Assembly (NCBI GenBank): GCA_015295835.1
Contig: DVEG01000035.1
Location: 1 to 60,326 of the forward strand
Length of the DNA stretch: 60,326 nt
Direction of reading: 5' to 3'
Source: Oscillatoriaceae cyanobacterium M7585_C2015_266
GTDB lineage: Bacteria; Cyanobacteriota; Cyanobacteriia; Cyanobacteriales; Oscillatoriaceae
Part shown: piece by piece, positions 18,004 through 28,108 of the stretch
How positions within the stretch are numbered: the first letter of the stretch is position 1
Layout of the letters: each line of letters begins with the position of its first letter
Notes under the pieces: generated by a model
What the model saw: the letters and a program-made list of their open reading frames with translations, nothing else
The model's database searches: none
Told to the model about the DNA's origin: nothing
Translations under genes and position numbers: made by a program

Positions 18004-19485
18004 ATGCAAACGACAGAACCAACTAACATATCAAACGTTCTAGATACATTAATTGTGGGTGCAGGCATTAGTGGCCTGAGTTTGGCCCATGCTATGCAAG
18101 CAGAGCAAGAATCAAACCAAAAACCATGGCAGATTTTGCTTGCAGAAAAACAAGGACGAGTAGGGGGCCGAATTGTGACGTCATCGGGGGATGGTTTTAT
18201 TTGGGAAGAAGGGCCAAATAGTTTTTCCCCGACACCGGCACTGCTGAAACTGGCGGTAGATGTGGGGCTTGAGCACGAGTTGGTATTAGCGGATAGGCGA
18301 CTGCCACGATATATCTATTGGCAAGGAGAGTTAATGCCAGTGCCAATGAATCCACAGGCAGCGATCGCAACTCGATTGCTCAGCTTCCCCGGCAAGCTAC
18401 GAGCAGTGATTGGCGCTCTGGGATTTGTGCCGCCAGCAATGGGCAACGACGAAGAAACGGTATTTGAGTTTTTCCAGCGGCACTTGGGCATTGAAGTAAC
18501 GCAGCGGCTGGTAGAACCTTTTGTCTCTGGGATATATGCCGGCGATCCCCACCAGCTAAGTGCAGCAGCAGCTTTTCCGCGTATAGTGCGGTTGGCAGAC
18601 ATAGGTGGGGGGTTGTTGGCAGGAGCGGTACTCTCGCGTCGGATGTCTGTAAAACCAACGGCACCACCCGATCCTAAGCTGCCGAAAACTCGTCCGGGAG
18701 AATTGGGTTCGTTTCGAGAGGGAATCGAGGCACTGCCACGAGCGATCGCTTCCCGTCTCGGCGAGCGCGTTAAACTTAACTGGCACCTGCTCAGCCTGCG
18801 TCTTACTGAGGGCCAAACTTACTTAGCAGAATTTTCTACACCCTCTGGCAATGTTTGCATCGAGTCACGCTCAGTCGTCTTGACAACGCCGGCTTACGTC
18901 ACCGCCGATTTACTACAACCGTTGCACCCCCAAATCGCCTCGGCACTGCGGGGCATAAGCTATCCACCCGTAGCCTGCGTAGTGTTGGCATATCCCGTCG
19001 AAGCTTTCAAAATACCACTGCGCGGCTTCGGTAATTTGATCCCGCGAGGACAAGGAATTCGCACTTTGGGAACAATCTGGGCGTCGAGCCTATTTTCTGG
19101 ACGCGCTCCTCATGGATGGAATTTGCTTATTAATTTTATTGGCGGCGCAACTTTCCCGGCGATCGCTTCTTTAGATAAAAAGCAAATTGCCGCCGCGGTG
19201 CATCAAGATCTCTGCCACACACTTTTAAAGAAAAACGTAGAGCCGAAAGTTTTGGCAGTGCATCTTTGGCAGCGCGCCATTCCCCAATACACTAAAGGAC
19301 ATCACCAGCGGCTCGAACAAATAAATCAGGGCTTGCAGCAGTTGCCCGGATTGTATTTGTGCGGCAATTATACCGATGGCGTCGCCTTGGGAGATTGTGT
19401 GCGACGAGCGTTTGATTGCGCTACTAACGTTCGTCAATTTTTGCAAAAACAAAAAATAAATAATAGTAATAGTAATAAAAAATAA
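18004..19485 (+). CDS. hemG: Protoporphyrinogen oxidase (HemY-type flavoenzyme)
   Basis: A 493-residue FAD enzyme that oxidises protoporphyrinogen IX to protoporphyrin IX, the last step shared by haem and chlorophyll synthesis. The dinucleotide fold LIVGAGISGLSLAH begins at about residue 16, EGPNSFSP follows the usual FAD region, and the C-terminal FAD motif is GLYLCGNYTDGVALGDCV. It is the oxygen-dependent HemY type, which many databases list as hemG. A strong TATA-rich stretch is not visible, so it may be transcribed with DUF2811. Confidence 0.92.
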   Translation: MQTTEPTNISNVLDTLIVGAGISGLSLAHAMQAEQESNQKPWQILLAEKQGRVGGRIVTSSGDGFIWEEGPNSFSPTPALLKLAVDVGLEHELVLADRRLPRYIYWQGELMPVPMNPQAAIATRLLSFPGKLRAVIGALGFVPPAMGNDEETVFEFFQRHLGIEVTQRLVEPFVSGIYAGDPHQLSAAAAFPRIVRLADIGGGLLAGAVLSRRMSVKPTAPPDPKLPKTRPGELGSFREGIEALPRAIASRLGERVKLNWHLLSLRLTEGQTYLAEFSTPSGNVCIESRSVVLTTPAYVTADLLQPLHPQIASALRGISYPPVACVVLAYPVEAFKIPLRGFGNLIPRGQGIRTLGTIWASSLFSGRAPHGWNLLINFIGGATFPAIASLDKKQIAAAVHQDLCHTLLKKNVEPKVLAVHLWQRAIPQYTKGHHQRLEQINQGLQQLPGLYLCGNYTDGVALGDCVRRAFDCATNVRQFLQKQKINNSNSNKK

Positions 19486-19598
19486 AAAAATAAAAAAAAT
19501 AAAATTAATTAGCCCGCTGGTTAGCTGAATAGCAAACAATAGCTAATAAGTAAGCGGTAAATCTCCAAGCGGAGAAAAGAAGCCCCTGATGTCACTAT

Positions 19599-20303
19599 TT
19601 ATTCAACCATTGGCACGTCGGGGGCCTCAAACTTATAGCCCACACCCCGTACCGTTTGAATTATCGAAGGATTGCTGGCATCCGCTTCGATTTTGCGACG
19701 AATTTGACCAATATGTACGTCCACAACTCGCTGATCCCCTACATAGTCGTAGTCCCAAACTTCTTGCAAGAGTTCACTCCTGCGCCAGACTCGATTGGGG
19801 TGGCTGGCCAAAAAATACAGCAGGTCAAATTCCAAGGCGGTTAAGGGCACTATCTCATTGTTGAGTGTTACCTCCCGCCGCACCGGATCGATCAACAGAT
19901 TACCAAACTTTAGAACTTGCTGTTCGGCAGAGTTGACGCTGCGCTGGCGCTTGAGAATCGCCGCTACTCTCGCTCCTAGTTCAACCAAACTGAAAGGCTT
20001 GGTGATGTAATCATCAGCCCCTTGGGCAAATCCTCGGATTTTGTCGGCTTCGTCTGTCCGAGAAGTCAGCATCAGGACAAATACCCCCGTGCGCTTCTGC
20101 ATTTCTTGACATAACTGATAGCCAGTCGTATCCGGTAAGTTGACGTCCAGAATCACCAAGTCTGGATTGAACTGTTCAAAAATCTCCCTCGCCGTCTTTC
20201 CATCGGCGGCAGACTCCATTTGATAGTCTTTGCTTAAGAAGCGATAAATTAAATTGCGGATGGCGGGGTCATCATCAACTACAAGAATCTTAGCAGGGGC
20301 CAT
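19599..20303 (-). CDS. OmpR-family response regulator
   Basis: A 234-residue two-component regulator from MAPAKILVVDDDP. The receiver domain (residues 1-120) has the acidic pocket VVDDD, phospho-acceptor Asp in LVILDVNLPD and conserved Lys in DDYITKPFS. The C-terminal winged helix includes LTALEFDLLYFLASHPNRV and ends RGVGYKFE, as in OmpR/PhoB proteins. The sequence differs from RpaA and RpaB as I remember them; it may correspond to the NrrA/Rre37 regulator of nitrogen and glycogen metabolism, but that is a weak memory-based guess. An upstream in-frame extension to 20384 looks untranslated. No kinase is adjacent. Confidence 0.88.
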   Translation of the reverse strand: MAPAKILVVDDDPAIRNLIYRFLSKDYQMESAADGKTAREIFEQFNPDLVILDVNLPDTTGYQLCQEMQKRTGVFVLMLTSRTDEADKIRGFAQGADDYITKPFSLVELGARVAAILKRQRSVNSAEQQVLKFGNLLIDPVRREVTLNNEIVPLTALEFDLLYFLASHPNRVWRRSELLQEVWDYDYVGDQRVVDVHIGQIRRKIEADASNPSIIQTVRGVGYKFEAPDVPMVE

Positions 20304-21191
20304 GTCTACAACCTTGCTCTGAGAACTGGGCAAGAAGGATTTGTCCCACCGATGGCTTTCGCCAGGTGCCACTAGGCAAGACAACTAGAGCTTTTGCTAG
20401 CGATACATTCCCAGCAGGGGGATTTATCCAGCATTCTAGATAATAATCAATATTTATGACCCAGCGGTTAATCATCTATTACCTATGGGCATGAGCAAAA
20501 CAACCTGTCTGGTAGAATGAGAGCGCCAATTCTCTTAACTTTTTGTTTGCTGGTGCCTGCACTGAACGGGCTGGACATTTGCTCCTGTTCGACTGCTTTC
20601 GCTTACGCAGCTTCAGCAGTCGCATTTGCTTTCTGGCGTTCAAAACTTACCCCTCGCAACAACCCGAATTGGCACACAGTCGGGACTCTACCCGTGCAGA
20701 GAAGCGTTCTCCTGCACGCTTTCCCTTATAACTTATGTTATAGCAGCGGTTGTTTCTATGCCACAAGATATACAATCTATTCCCCTCGCCGGCGCTTAAG
20801 CTAAATGGTATCAAAAATTGTACTATCTGCTATATTGTAGTGGTTTAGGCCCTCGAAAATTCAGGACTGAAATTAAAACCAGTTATGGTGCGTTTCGGCG
20901 ATCGCTTTTTTTCTCTTATACCTTGTTAACAATCGGCGTTTTTCTCCTAATGCTGCCCTCCCCCCTGTAGTCAACTTCCATGTGCCTGAAAAACTGCTGC
21001 GCTCGCTCTATCACTTGCTAAATCCCTTTTCCCCGGATAATTCTATACACAAATGCTGATTTTCTTCTCTCTAAAAAATATTTATAAAATTTTAAGAATA
21101 TTTAATAAGTTAAATATAGGGTTAAAATATAAAATAGACCAGGGAAAAACAAAAGCGATCGCTTAAATACAAAACAAAAAACCCAAAGAAA
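20304..21191. other. Long intergenic region, about 890 bp
   Basis: Overlapping open frames at 20517-20804 lack family features and look spurious. A hairpin GTGCAGAGAA/TTCTCCTGCAC with a three-base loop occupies 20694-20717. The right 150 bp are AT-rich and contain a HIP1 site; promoters for the pentapeptide gene should be there. Confidence 0.4.
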
Positions 21192-22169
21192 ATGCCCTAC
21201 ATTGTAGCCCGCTTTCTCAAACTGAACAGTTATTGGAAAGCGAAGCCTTCACAGCAACGGTTTTTCATGCTAGCTAGAACAAGCTTGAGATTTATATTAG
21301 TAACTTTTACATTCTTAGCCGCTCCCAGATTGACAGCAGCACAACCACTCATCAACCAGCTAAACATAAGCGATTGTCAGGGGTGCGACTTACGAGGAGC
21401 CAACTTTCGAGAACGCAAATTAGTAAATGTTAGCTTCAGGAATGCCGATCTCAGAGGGGCTGACTTAAGTGGTTCTGACTTACGCGGAATAGACTTAATG
21501 AATGCCGATTTGAGAAGTACTAACCTAAGCAATACCGATCTCAGAGGAGCCAATCTAGCAAATGCCGACTTGAGAAGTGCCGAGCTCAGGGGTGCCAACC
21601 TCCAAGGAGCGAATCTGACTCGTGCTAACCTGCAAGGAGCAAACCTATTGCAGATTCAACTATTACAAGCAACCCTAGTTGAAGCTAATCTCAGCGGTGC
21701 AGACCTCAGAGATCTTTACTTAGAAAAAACAGTCTTGCGAGGTGCAATCCTAGCGGCAGCCAATCTAGAACGTGCCGATTTAGTAGGCGTTGACTTAGGA
21801 AGATGCAACCTCAAGGGTGCCAATCTAATGAGTGCTAACCTTCAAAGTGCCAACCTGAAAAATGCCGACTTGCAAGGAGCAAACTTGAGTCGTACCAGCC
21901 TGCGAGAAGCTCAACTGACAGGGGCAAACCTGCAAGGGGCTAATCTGGAGAATGCTGATCTCGAAGAAGCCGGATTGGAAAATGCCGATCTCAAAGGTGC
22001 CAACTTGACAAGAGCCAACCTGACTCGAGCGAGCTTTTTTGGTGCTGATTTGGAGGGCGCTCGGTTCAATCACGCACTATTAAACGATGCCGATTTGAAA
22101 AATGCCCGATTGCGGGGAGCAGATTTCTGCGATGCTATTATGCCTGATGGCAAAAAACGCAACTGCTGA
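21192..22169 (+). CDS. Exported pentapeptide repeat protein
   Basis: A 325-residue protein with a signal segment around residues 26-50 (SLRFILVTFTFLAA) and then about 45 pentapeptide repeats of the A(D/N)Lxx form, such as ADLRGADLSGSDLRGIDLMN. These fold into a right-handed quadrilateral beta-helix. A break LLQIQLLQATLVEANLSG near residue 160 still keeps the five-residue phase. Cysteines in SDCQGCDLRG stand at the helix cap. The start may instead be the ATG at 21267, which puts the signal peptide at the N-terminus. Role unknown. Confidence 0.85.
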   Translation: MPYIVARFLKLNSYWKAKPSQQRFFMLARTSLRFILVTFTFLAAPRLTAAQPLINQLNISDCQGCDLRGANFRERKLVNVSFRNADLRGADLSGSDLRGIDLMNADLRSTNLSNTDLRGANLANADLRSAELRGANLQGANLTRANLQGANLLQIQLLQATLVEANLSGADLRDLYLEKTVLRGAILAAANLERADLVGVDLGRCNLKGANLMSANLQSANLKNADLQGANLSRTSLREAQLTGANLQGANLENADLEEAGLENADLKGANLTRANLTRASFFGADLEGARFNHALLNDADLKNARLRGADFCDAIMPDGKKRNC

Positions 22170-22264
22170 ATTTCTACTTTCCCTTGCAAGGAAATCGGAA
22201 GTTTTCTCAGAAACGTCACGAATTGTTAAAATAAGGGGGCAATTGACCACAGGAGGCTGAACCC

Positions 22265-23245
22265 ATGCAGCGCATTCTGAAATGGGAGCATACTGTTTTT
22301 GCAGCGCGTTTGCGAAAAGAGTGCGTAAATATTGTGGCTGCGCAAAAGCAAGCTCCAACTTCTTGCTCGCTACTAGTAGCGATTTTGAAATGGCTTGGTA
22401 TTAGTGCTATTGCTATTAGCACTTGTTTTCAGTCACCAGCACTAGCTATAGAAAATGACCAAACTCAGCCTGCCAATGCCGAACCTGAGACGACGCAACC
22501 AGCAGAGCCAATCCAGCCGGAAGAAGCTGCCCCTGCTAAATCTTCTGAAGTAGAGTATTGGCTCAAACAAGCTCAATACCTGTTGAGCAGGAAACAGTAT
22601 AACCAGGCTCTGGCGGCTTATGAGCAAGCGATCGCTCTTATGCCTGACTCAGCACCGGCTTTGACAGGTAAAGGAATTGTACTCAGTGAACTTAAACGTT
22701 ACGATGAGGCGATCACTTTTTTGCAAAAGGCGATCGATATTAAGTCTGACTATTCTCTGGCTTGGTTTCAGCAAGGCATGGTTTTCAGGCAGTTGAATCG
22801 CAACTTCGAAGCAAATCAAGCTTTTGATAAAGCAATTCAAAGCAACAGCGACTGGGGCAATCAAAGCATAGAGACAGCTTGGACATATAAAGGCGCTACT
22901 CTTTGGAAGATGGGGCGAAAGGAAGAGGCGATCGCGGCTTTTGACGAAGCCCTCAAACTTAATAGCCAACTTCCCCTAGCTTTATACAATCGCGCCACCG
23001 CTTTATTGCAAATGGGCAAGTACGAAGACGCCGTTAAAGATTATGAGCGAGCGCTGCAAAGCAAAGGATTTTGGGGATTAGATACCGGTCCTACTAATGC
23101 TTGGTACAATCGTGGTATCGCCCTAGAGCAACTTGGCAAATACGATGACGCTCTTGAATCTTATAACCGAGCGCTGAGAATTACTCCCAACCATACTAAA
23201 GCTAGGCAGCAGTTAGCTAATTTGCGTCGCCGATTGCAGCGATAG
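22265..23245 (+). CDS. TPR-repeat protein with N-terminal membrane/signal segment
   Basis: A 326-residue protein. A hydrophobic segment (LGISAIAISTCFQSPALA, about residues 43-60) follows a long N-terminal extension, then a Pro/Glu-rich linker, then about six tetratricopeptide repeats from residue 98, for example YNQALAAYEQAIALMPDSAP and YDDALESYNRALRITPNHTK. TPRs bind protein partners. An AGGAGG lies just before the ATG. It follows the pentapeptide gene by 95 bases in the same direction. Partner and role unknown. Confidence 0.85.
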   Translation: MQRILKWEHTVFAARLRKECVNIVAAQKQAPTSCSLLVAILKWLGISAIAISTCFQSPALAIENDQTQPANAEPETTQPAEPIQPEEAAPAKSSEVEYWLKQAQYLLSRKQYNQALAAYEQAIALMPDSAPALTGKGIVLSELKRYDEAITFLQKAIDIKSDYSLAWFQQGMVFRQLNRNFEANQAFDKAIQSNSDWGNQSIETAWTYKGATLWKMGRKEEAIAAFDEALKLNSQLPLALYNRATALLQMGKYEDAVKDYERALQSKGFWGLDTGPTNAWYNRGIALEQLGKYDDALESYNRALRITPNHTKARQQLANLRRRLQR

Positions 23246-23557
23246 AGTGGCGGTATAGTAATTTTTTTAGAAACCGGGTTTCTTAAAAGTAGGGGGGTTA
23301 TAGTATACACCCCTTCTGAAAAAACTTTTAATAATTTAATAAACAGTATACCATCACTTGGGAAAATTGCCCGCAGATTATCAATTACCAGAGGAGTCAG
23401 TAGAAAATCTTCTTCATCCCTTATTAGCCTTGAAGTAGCGGATTTTATCGGAGCCGCAGCAACTACCCGTAAAGGGAGTGGCTGTACGAATACGCCCTAC
23501 CCCCTTTTTACGGTGTGAGCATGCTAAGCTGCTCAGCAGACAAAAAAGATGCGATTT
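23246..23557. other. Intergenic region between convergent genes
   Basis: Holds one copy of the palindrome AGAAACCGGGTTTCT (23269-23283) shortly after the TPR stop. Nothing else is recognisable. Confidence 0.5.
23269..23283. repeat. Dispersed palindrome AGAAACCGGGTTTCT
   Basis: Identical to the copy at 974-988. It lies 24 bases after the TPR gene stop and could serve as its terminator. Confidence 0.7.
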
Positions 23558-25225
23558 CTAAGGTATCCAACGCGGGCGTACGCCAATAAAAGGCAATTGC
23601 TCCGGTTGCAACTTTATAGTACCATCTGTACTGGGAATTAACGGCAACAACCAGAGGCGACTTGTAGTAATGATTTCACCGGAATCAGTACGAGGTCCCA
23701 CGGCTGACTGGTTTTGTCGCTCTGTTACCAATTGATCGAATATCAGTGCTAAACCGTCGGGCGACAAGCTCATTTGGATGTCTCGCTGTTTTGGCAATAC
23801 AACCAGCGGTGTTAACTTACCAGTCTTCAAATCGATCGCGGCGATATAAGGTTCTTCTTGATATTTTTCCCCTTCAATCAGTTGTGTTAGCAGACAGTAT
23901 AGAGTCTGTTTCAGAGGAGCAAACTGAGCGCTAATAATCGAACCTTTTATACGCAGGAGTTCTTTTTCTCCGGTTTGATTGACAAGAAATAGCGAGCGCG
24001 TGTAATCCGTATTGAATTTCACCATCGCCGCATCCAAACCATCTCTAGAAAAAGCCAGCAATCTGCCAAACTTCGGAAGAAAATCTAGCGGTTGTACCAG
24101 GGATTTTTCTTGAGATTTATCCTCAGGTTGCAGTGGCAGTATGGCGATTCCCTGCCCTTGGGCGAGAGCGAGAGAATCACCGCTAGGGTGAATTAAAAAC
24201 TCTCCCCCTGGTGCAGTTTTTAGTTGTTTCGCTTCCCCGGTGGTATCAACCACCCACAATCCAAAATCTGCTCCTGGGTTTTTTCGATTCACTCGCTGCA
24301 CGACGATGGTTTTGCCATCTGATGACAAGTCATATTTTAAGTTTTGGTAATCATTGTTATCTAGAATCCGGTCAATTTTACCAGCCGGTTCGGGAGGGCG
24401 GGATATTTTTTCAGGAGCGGAAGATCTCAAACCGGTTGTAACTGAATACAGCCGCGCATTAAAGGAGCCTTGCTCGTAATTCGAGCGATCTTCAGCAGAA
24501 AATAAAATCCGCTCGCCGTCTGGATATGGTTTAAAATCCATTACTACTAAATCTGGCGGGGTGAGAGGAATCGGATCTTTGGCTTGCTTCTTGTTTTCAG
24601 TCATATTAAACAGCATTAATCTTCCTGCTTCTTTCCCCTCAATGCCAATGTAGGCAAAGACGCGAGCGCGGGTGCCGAAACGCCCGATAAACGGCTGCAT
24701 CTGTTTCCCCTTGCTATTTTTTCCCCTGTACTCTCTCCCCCCGACGATTCGCACTTCAAACTGGGTGCCGTAGGGCGGCGGAACGGTGAGGGTGTAAATC
24801 ATCCGACGCCCAGCCCAACTAATTTTTCCTGGCAGCGGCGGCTCTATTCTCAAATTATCTTCCACGCTAGCACGATCCATAGCTCTGCTGAAGGTGATGA
24901 TGAACTGCCCCCATTGTTGGGAATTCCAGGTGAAATCTTTCTCTTGGAATTGAGGCGATAGATGAATGTTCAGGCACAAAACATCATTTTGCTCGTAAGC
25001 AGAGACATTGCTTGTTTTTTCTTTATCTTTTAGCTGACAGTCTTTTTTAGTTTCTGCAACTGTCACTAATTCTGGAGAGCCGCTAAAATCTCGCACACGC
25101 GGCACTGCTTGCTCCCCCTGCCACAGCACAAGTGCGATCGCCAGACTCAGTATCAGCATCAGCCCAATGGCCACGCGATCTAGCGGTAAAAATTTTGGCT
25201 TAGAAGTCATTTCTGAGCTTGACAT
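23558..25225 (-). CDS. Membrane-anchored protein with Ig-like and beta-propeller-like regions
   Basis: A 555-residue protein with one N-terminal membrane helix (about residues 17-34, VAIGLMLILSLAIALVLW). Residues about 75-190 look like a Big_5/SbsA-type Ig-like domain (ITFSRAMDRASVEDNLRIEP and IYTLTVPP). The C-terminal half has repeated blades of the WD40-like/PD40 type, for example FKPYPDGERILFSAED, DLSSDGKTIVVQRV and MSLSPDGLALIFDQL. The bulk should lie outside the cytoplasmic membrane. I do not know a function; it stands alone between AT-rich gaps. Confidence 0.7.
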   Translation of the reverse strand: MSSSEMTSKPKFLPLDRVAIGLMLILSLAIALVLWQGEQAVPRVRDFSGSPELVTVAETKKDCQLKDKEKTSNVSAYEQNDVLCLNIHLSPQFQEKDFTWNSQQWGQFIITFSRAMDRASVEDNLRIEPPLPGKISWAGRRMIYTLTVPPPYGTQFEVRIVGGREYRGKNSKGKQMQPFIGRFGTRARVFAYIGIEGKEAGRLMLFNMTENKKQAKDPIPLTPPDLVVMDFKPYPDGERILFSAEDRSNYEQGSFNARLYSVTTGLRSSAPEKISRPPEPAGKIDRILDNNDYQNLKYDLSSDGKTIVVQRVNRKNPGADFGLWVVDTTGEAKQLKTAPGGEFLIHPSGDSLALAQGQGIAILPLQPEDKSQEKSLVQPLDFLPKFGRLLAFSRDGLDAAMVKFNTDYTRSLFLVNQTGEKELLRIKGSIISAQFAPLKQTLYCLLTQLIEGEKYQEEPYIAAIDLKTGKLTPLVVLPKQRDIQMSLSPDGLALIFDQLVTERQNQSAVGPRTDSGEIITTSRLWLLPLIPSTDGTIKLQPEQLPFIGVRPRWIP

Positions 25226-25566
25226 CTGCTTGTTGATAATTTAAGCAAACTAAATATTTTCTGGCGGCACTCTAGTCATTAACGCTTTTGTTTTTGCTAT
25301 CGACCTAATATTTGGCTTATTAAATTTAAGGTTCATCTCAGCCGCACCTATTTCCTGCTTTGTACTTTATTGACTCGCCGAAAAAATCCAAATTCAAATT
25401 TACCACCTTTTGACGCTTTAGCAATTAAATTTCTAAATTTTTTCTCATTAATCAATACGAAGGTGTCGGCTTTAAATTATGTGGAGGCTGAATTTTTTGC
25501 TGCCACTGTAGAAATAGCGCCGCCCTGACTTTTTTATTCAAATTGCACTACAGTGACTGCTGACTT
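25226..25566. other. Intergenic region, about 340 bp
   Basis: AT-rich, no gene or motif recognised. It separates two minus-strand units. Confidence 0.4.
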
Positions 25567-26352
25567 TTAATAATCATAAGGATTTGGCGGTTTAGGTATT
25601 GGTTTGAGAGAGCTAGCTTCAATCACGAGTTGCCTCTTATCTGCCAAGACTTCGACACCCATTTGACCTTCAATTTCCAGCCAAGTGTCGGCAGGATAGG
25701 CGGTACGGCTTTGGGGCAGTTTCACAGGCAATCCCACGGGGTAGGCATCGGCAGCACAGCAAGTAACAATAAAGCGAGCGATGATTAGATATTGTTCTGG
25801 CAGAGAGGGCGGATGAATAACAAATCCCTGAACTTTTACTTTTTGTCCCCTATATGTTTCGGGTTCAGGATACACGCTCAAAGTGCGTACCCAGTCTATA
25901 AGCGATCGCTCTTCTGGGCGAGTTCTTGCTCGAAACGATTGTCTTTGCAATCGAGGGGATATGATCACGTCGGTAACGCCTCGTTCCAGTGCGGTTTGGC
26001 TAGAAAATACTTGGGGGGTAATCAATAAACCCAGTAGTGCCGTAACTAGCAGCAGCCCGCTACCAAAACCGGGTGGAAACATACTGAGATGCTCGTTGTT
26101 TGCCAGTTGCGTTATTTTAACTCCTTGGCGGTTTTGCCGGATAATTTCTTTAGCTTTTAACGCGCTCAGGGCGAGAAACGCCAACCCAGCCATCACCACC
26201 AACCAAAAATAATTGGGGTGAATCAGTAAGTATAATTTACCAGTCAGCCAGTATTTCAGCATCATCATGCCCCAAGCGGCGAGCGCTGCAACATCCAGCC
26301 AGGGAGAAAAAACAATTTGAAAGAAAATTTTTTTGTTTTGCGTTCCACTCAT
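25567..26352 (-). CDS. TIGR03943 family (YcgQ-like) membrane protein
   Basis: A 261-residue protein with four N-terminal hydrophobic segments in the first 125 residues and a C-terminal soluble domain with FIVTCCAADAYPVGLPV near residue 200 and TWLEIEGQMGVE, the TIGR03943/DUF1980 pattern. Family members are the partner subunits of the adjacent permease type and are often linked to metal homeostasis; the B. subtilis ycgQ-ycgR pair is zinc-responsive. It follows the permease gene by 50 bases on the same strand and is surely co-transcribed. The two Cys in TCCA could bind metal (inference). Confidence 0.85.
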   Translation of the reverse strand: MSGTQNKKIFFQIVFSPWLDVAALAAWGMMMLKYWLTGKLYLLIHPNYFWLVVMAGLAFLALSALKAKEIIRQNRQGVKITQLANNEHLSMFPPGFGSGLLLVTALLGLLITPQVFSSQTALERGVTDVIISPRLQRQSFRARTRPEERSLIDWVRTLSVYPEPETYRGQKVKVQGFVIHPPSLPEQYLIIARFIVTCCAADAYPVGLPVKLPQSRTAYPADTWLEIEGQMGVEVLADKRQLVIEASSLKPIPKPPNPYDY

Positions 26353-26402
26353 ACTTTGTTCACTTTCGCATCATTTTTCGCCGCTCGCTGCCCTTGGCTT
26401 AC

Positions 26403-27422
26403 CTAACTAAAATGCAAATTGAAAAATAGGGTTAACAAGAAAGTCAGCTGCGCAGCTAGGGCGAAAAAATAAATCACCGCCCTTTTCTGAAAGACCATTA
26501 ACATCAACCCGACGCCTTTGATATCAATCATTGGTCCAAATACTAAAAAAGCCAATAGCGAACCGCTTGTAAAGGTGGAGGCAAAGGAGAGGGCAAAAAA
26601 TGAATCCACTGTTGAGCAGATAGAAACAACGGCAGCCAGCACTAGCATCGCCAAAATAGAAGTGACTGGACCTTGTCCCAGGCTGAGGATAAAATCTCGG
26701 GGCACGGCTACTTGGATAATGGCAGCGATCGCACTTCCTATCACCAACACTCCCCCCAGCTCCCGCAGTTCCTGCACCGTATTATCTGCCAGCAGTCGCA
26801 GCTTATCTTTTAGGGGTTTTTTCGCCCAAATCTTGGTTCTGGCGTTTTGCATAAGTGTTGCATCCATACGTAGCGGCACGCCCGTTTCGCCTAGCAAAAA
26901 CGTCCCCGACTGTAACAAATGTGAGGAGGAATTAGCTACAGAGGAGGATAATGCGGGTTGCGGCAGTTCCCGCGCCATTGGCGGCTGTAACAGGGGTCGT
27001 AAGTCAGACTGAACGCTGAATACGCAGCCTATTACCGTTGCTACTACTAAGGAAAAGACTACTCGCAGTACGACGATTTCTGGTTGGATATCCCAAAAGG
27101 CGATCGCTGTTGACCAAATCACTATTGGGTTAATTGTCGGAGCCGCCAGCAGAAATCCAATCGCCACTGGTGTTGGCACGCCTTGGAGCAGCAATCGCCG
27201 CGCCACTGGCACATTACCGCATTCGCACACGGGAAACAAGCAACCGATCAAACTGCCGGCAAAAGCACCTAAGAGTGGGTTACGTGGCAGCATTTTAATC
27301 AGTTTGCTCTCATCGACAAACAGTAGCAGCACACCTGAAAACAACACCCCCAGCAGTAAGAAGGGCATCGCCTCGACTAACAAACTTAAGAATATAGTGA
27401 AAGCTTGGTTTAATTGATTCAT
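26403..27422 (-). CDS. Permease of the UPF0718/DUF318 (YcgR-like, ArsP_1) family
   Basis: A 339-residue membrane protein with about eight helices. The family signature FPVCECGNVPVARRLL follows the second helix (about residue 63), and AAPTINPIVIWST comes after the third. A charged cytoplasmic loop (about residues 145-215) splits the two halves. It is the first gene of a pair with the TIGR03943 gene. The transported species is unknown; the CxC signature suggests a soft metal or metalloid. I saw no clear Zur box upstream. Confidence 0.85.
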   Translation of the reverse strand: MNQLNQAFTIFLSLLVEAMPFLLLGVLFSGVLLLFVDESKLIKMLPRNPLLGAFAGSLIGCLFPVCECGNVPVARRLLLQGVPTPVAIGFLLAAPTINPIVIWSTAIAFWDIQPEIVVLRVVFSLVVATVIGCVFSVQSDLRPLLQPPMARELPQPALSSSVANSSSHLLQSGTFLLGETGVPLRMDATLMQNARTKIWAKKPLKDKLRLLADNTVQELRELGGVLVIGSAIAAIIQVAVPRDFILSLGQGPVTSILAMLVLAAVVSICSTVDSFFALSFASTFTSGSLLAFLVFGPMIDIKGVGLMLMVFQKRAVIYFFALAAQLTFLLTLFFNLHFS

Positions 27423-28108
27423 GCTTGCTTTTTGAGTTAGGAGCGTTATTTAGTTTAGACGGAAAGCCCAAGAATTTGTCCGGCCAGCTTGCAAAAAATC
27501 CTCTACAAAGTCTACTCTTTTTGGTTTGCTGGTGGCCATAAATTGGCCCTCTCCCTGCTTTCCTTTCTGATTAAATTTAATTAAATTTAAATTAAATTAT
27601 ATTTAATACGGATTTTTTATCTGCAAATTGATTGCTTAATTAATGCAAATATATTTATTTAAAAAGCAGAAACTCTCTGCATATTTCAATTTTTGTTTTC
27701 GTTTCCTATTCAAAAATTGCGTCAAAATACGAGGCATATCTTTTGGTTAAATTTAGTTTAATTTATATTTAAATTAAATTTAGCTACTTTTTATTTATTT
27801 ACAATTTCAAGGCTTGAGCTTAGAAAAGTATAAATTTTTATAAAAATTAACAACTTTCAAAAAAAATCAGTTTACTATAATAAACTAGGGATGTGAAAGG
27901 GAAGGCGGCCAAAAACAAGCGCTCACAGCGCAATTCTTTATTGAAGGTATAAGCCTAAAAAGAAACTAAGATTATCCCCTATTATCTTCCAAATCCACCT
28001 AGCTTTAGGGGGTTAGGGTTTATTTATCTACACAACAGAAAAGCCTTCCAGAGTTGTGAAGGTGAAGCTATAAGGCACTGTCTTGCTATGAATTAAATAT
28101 TTTATGTT
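27423..28108. other. AT-rich intergenic region, about 690 bp
   Basis: The region between divergent transcription units is strongly AT-rich, with runs built from AAATTTAA words at 27568-27610 and 27760-27785. No gene is apparent. Confidence 0.45.

Noticed and set aside
20517-20804. 95-codon frame with hydrophobic start in the gap before the pentapeptide gene
   Set aside because: Another frame overlaps it almost completely, and neither has recognisable motifs or a ribosome site.
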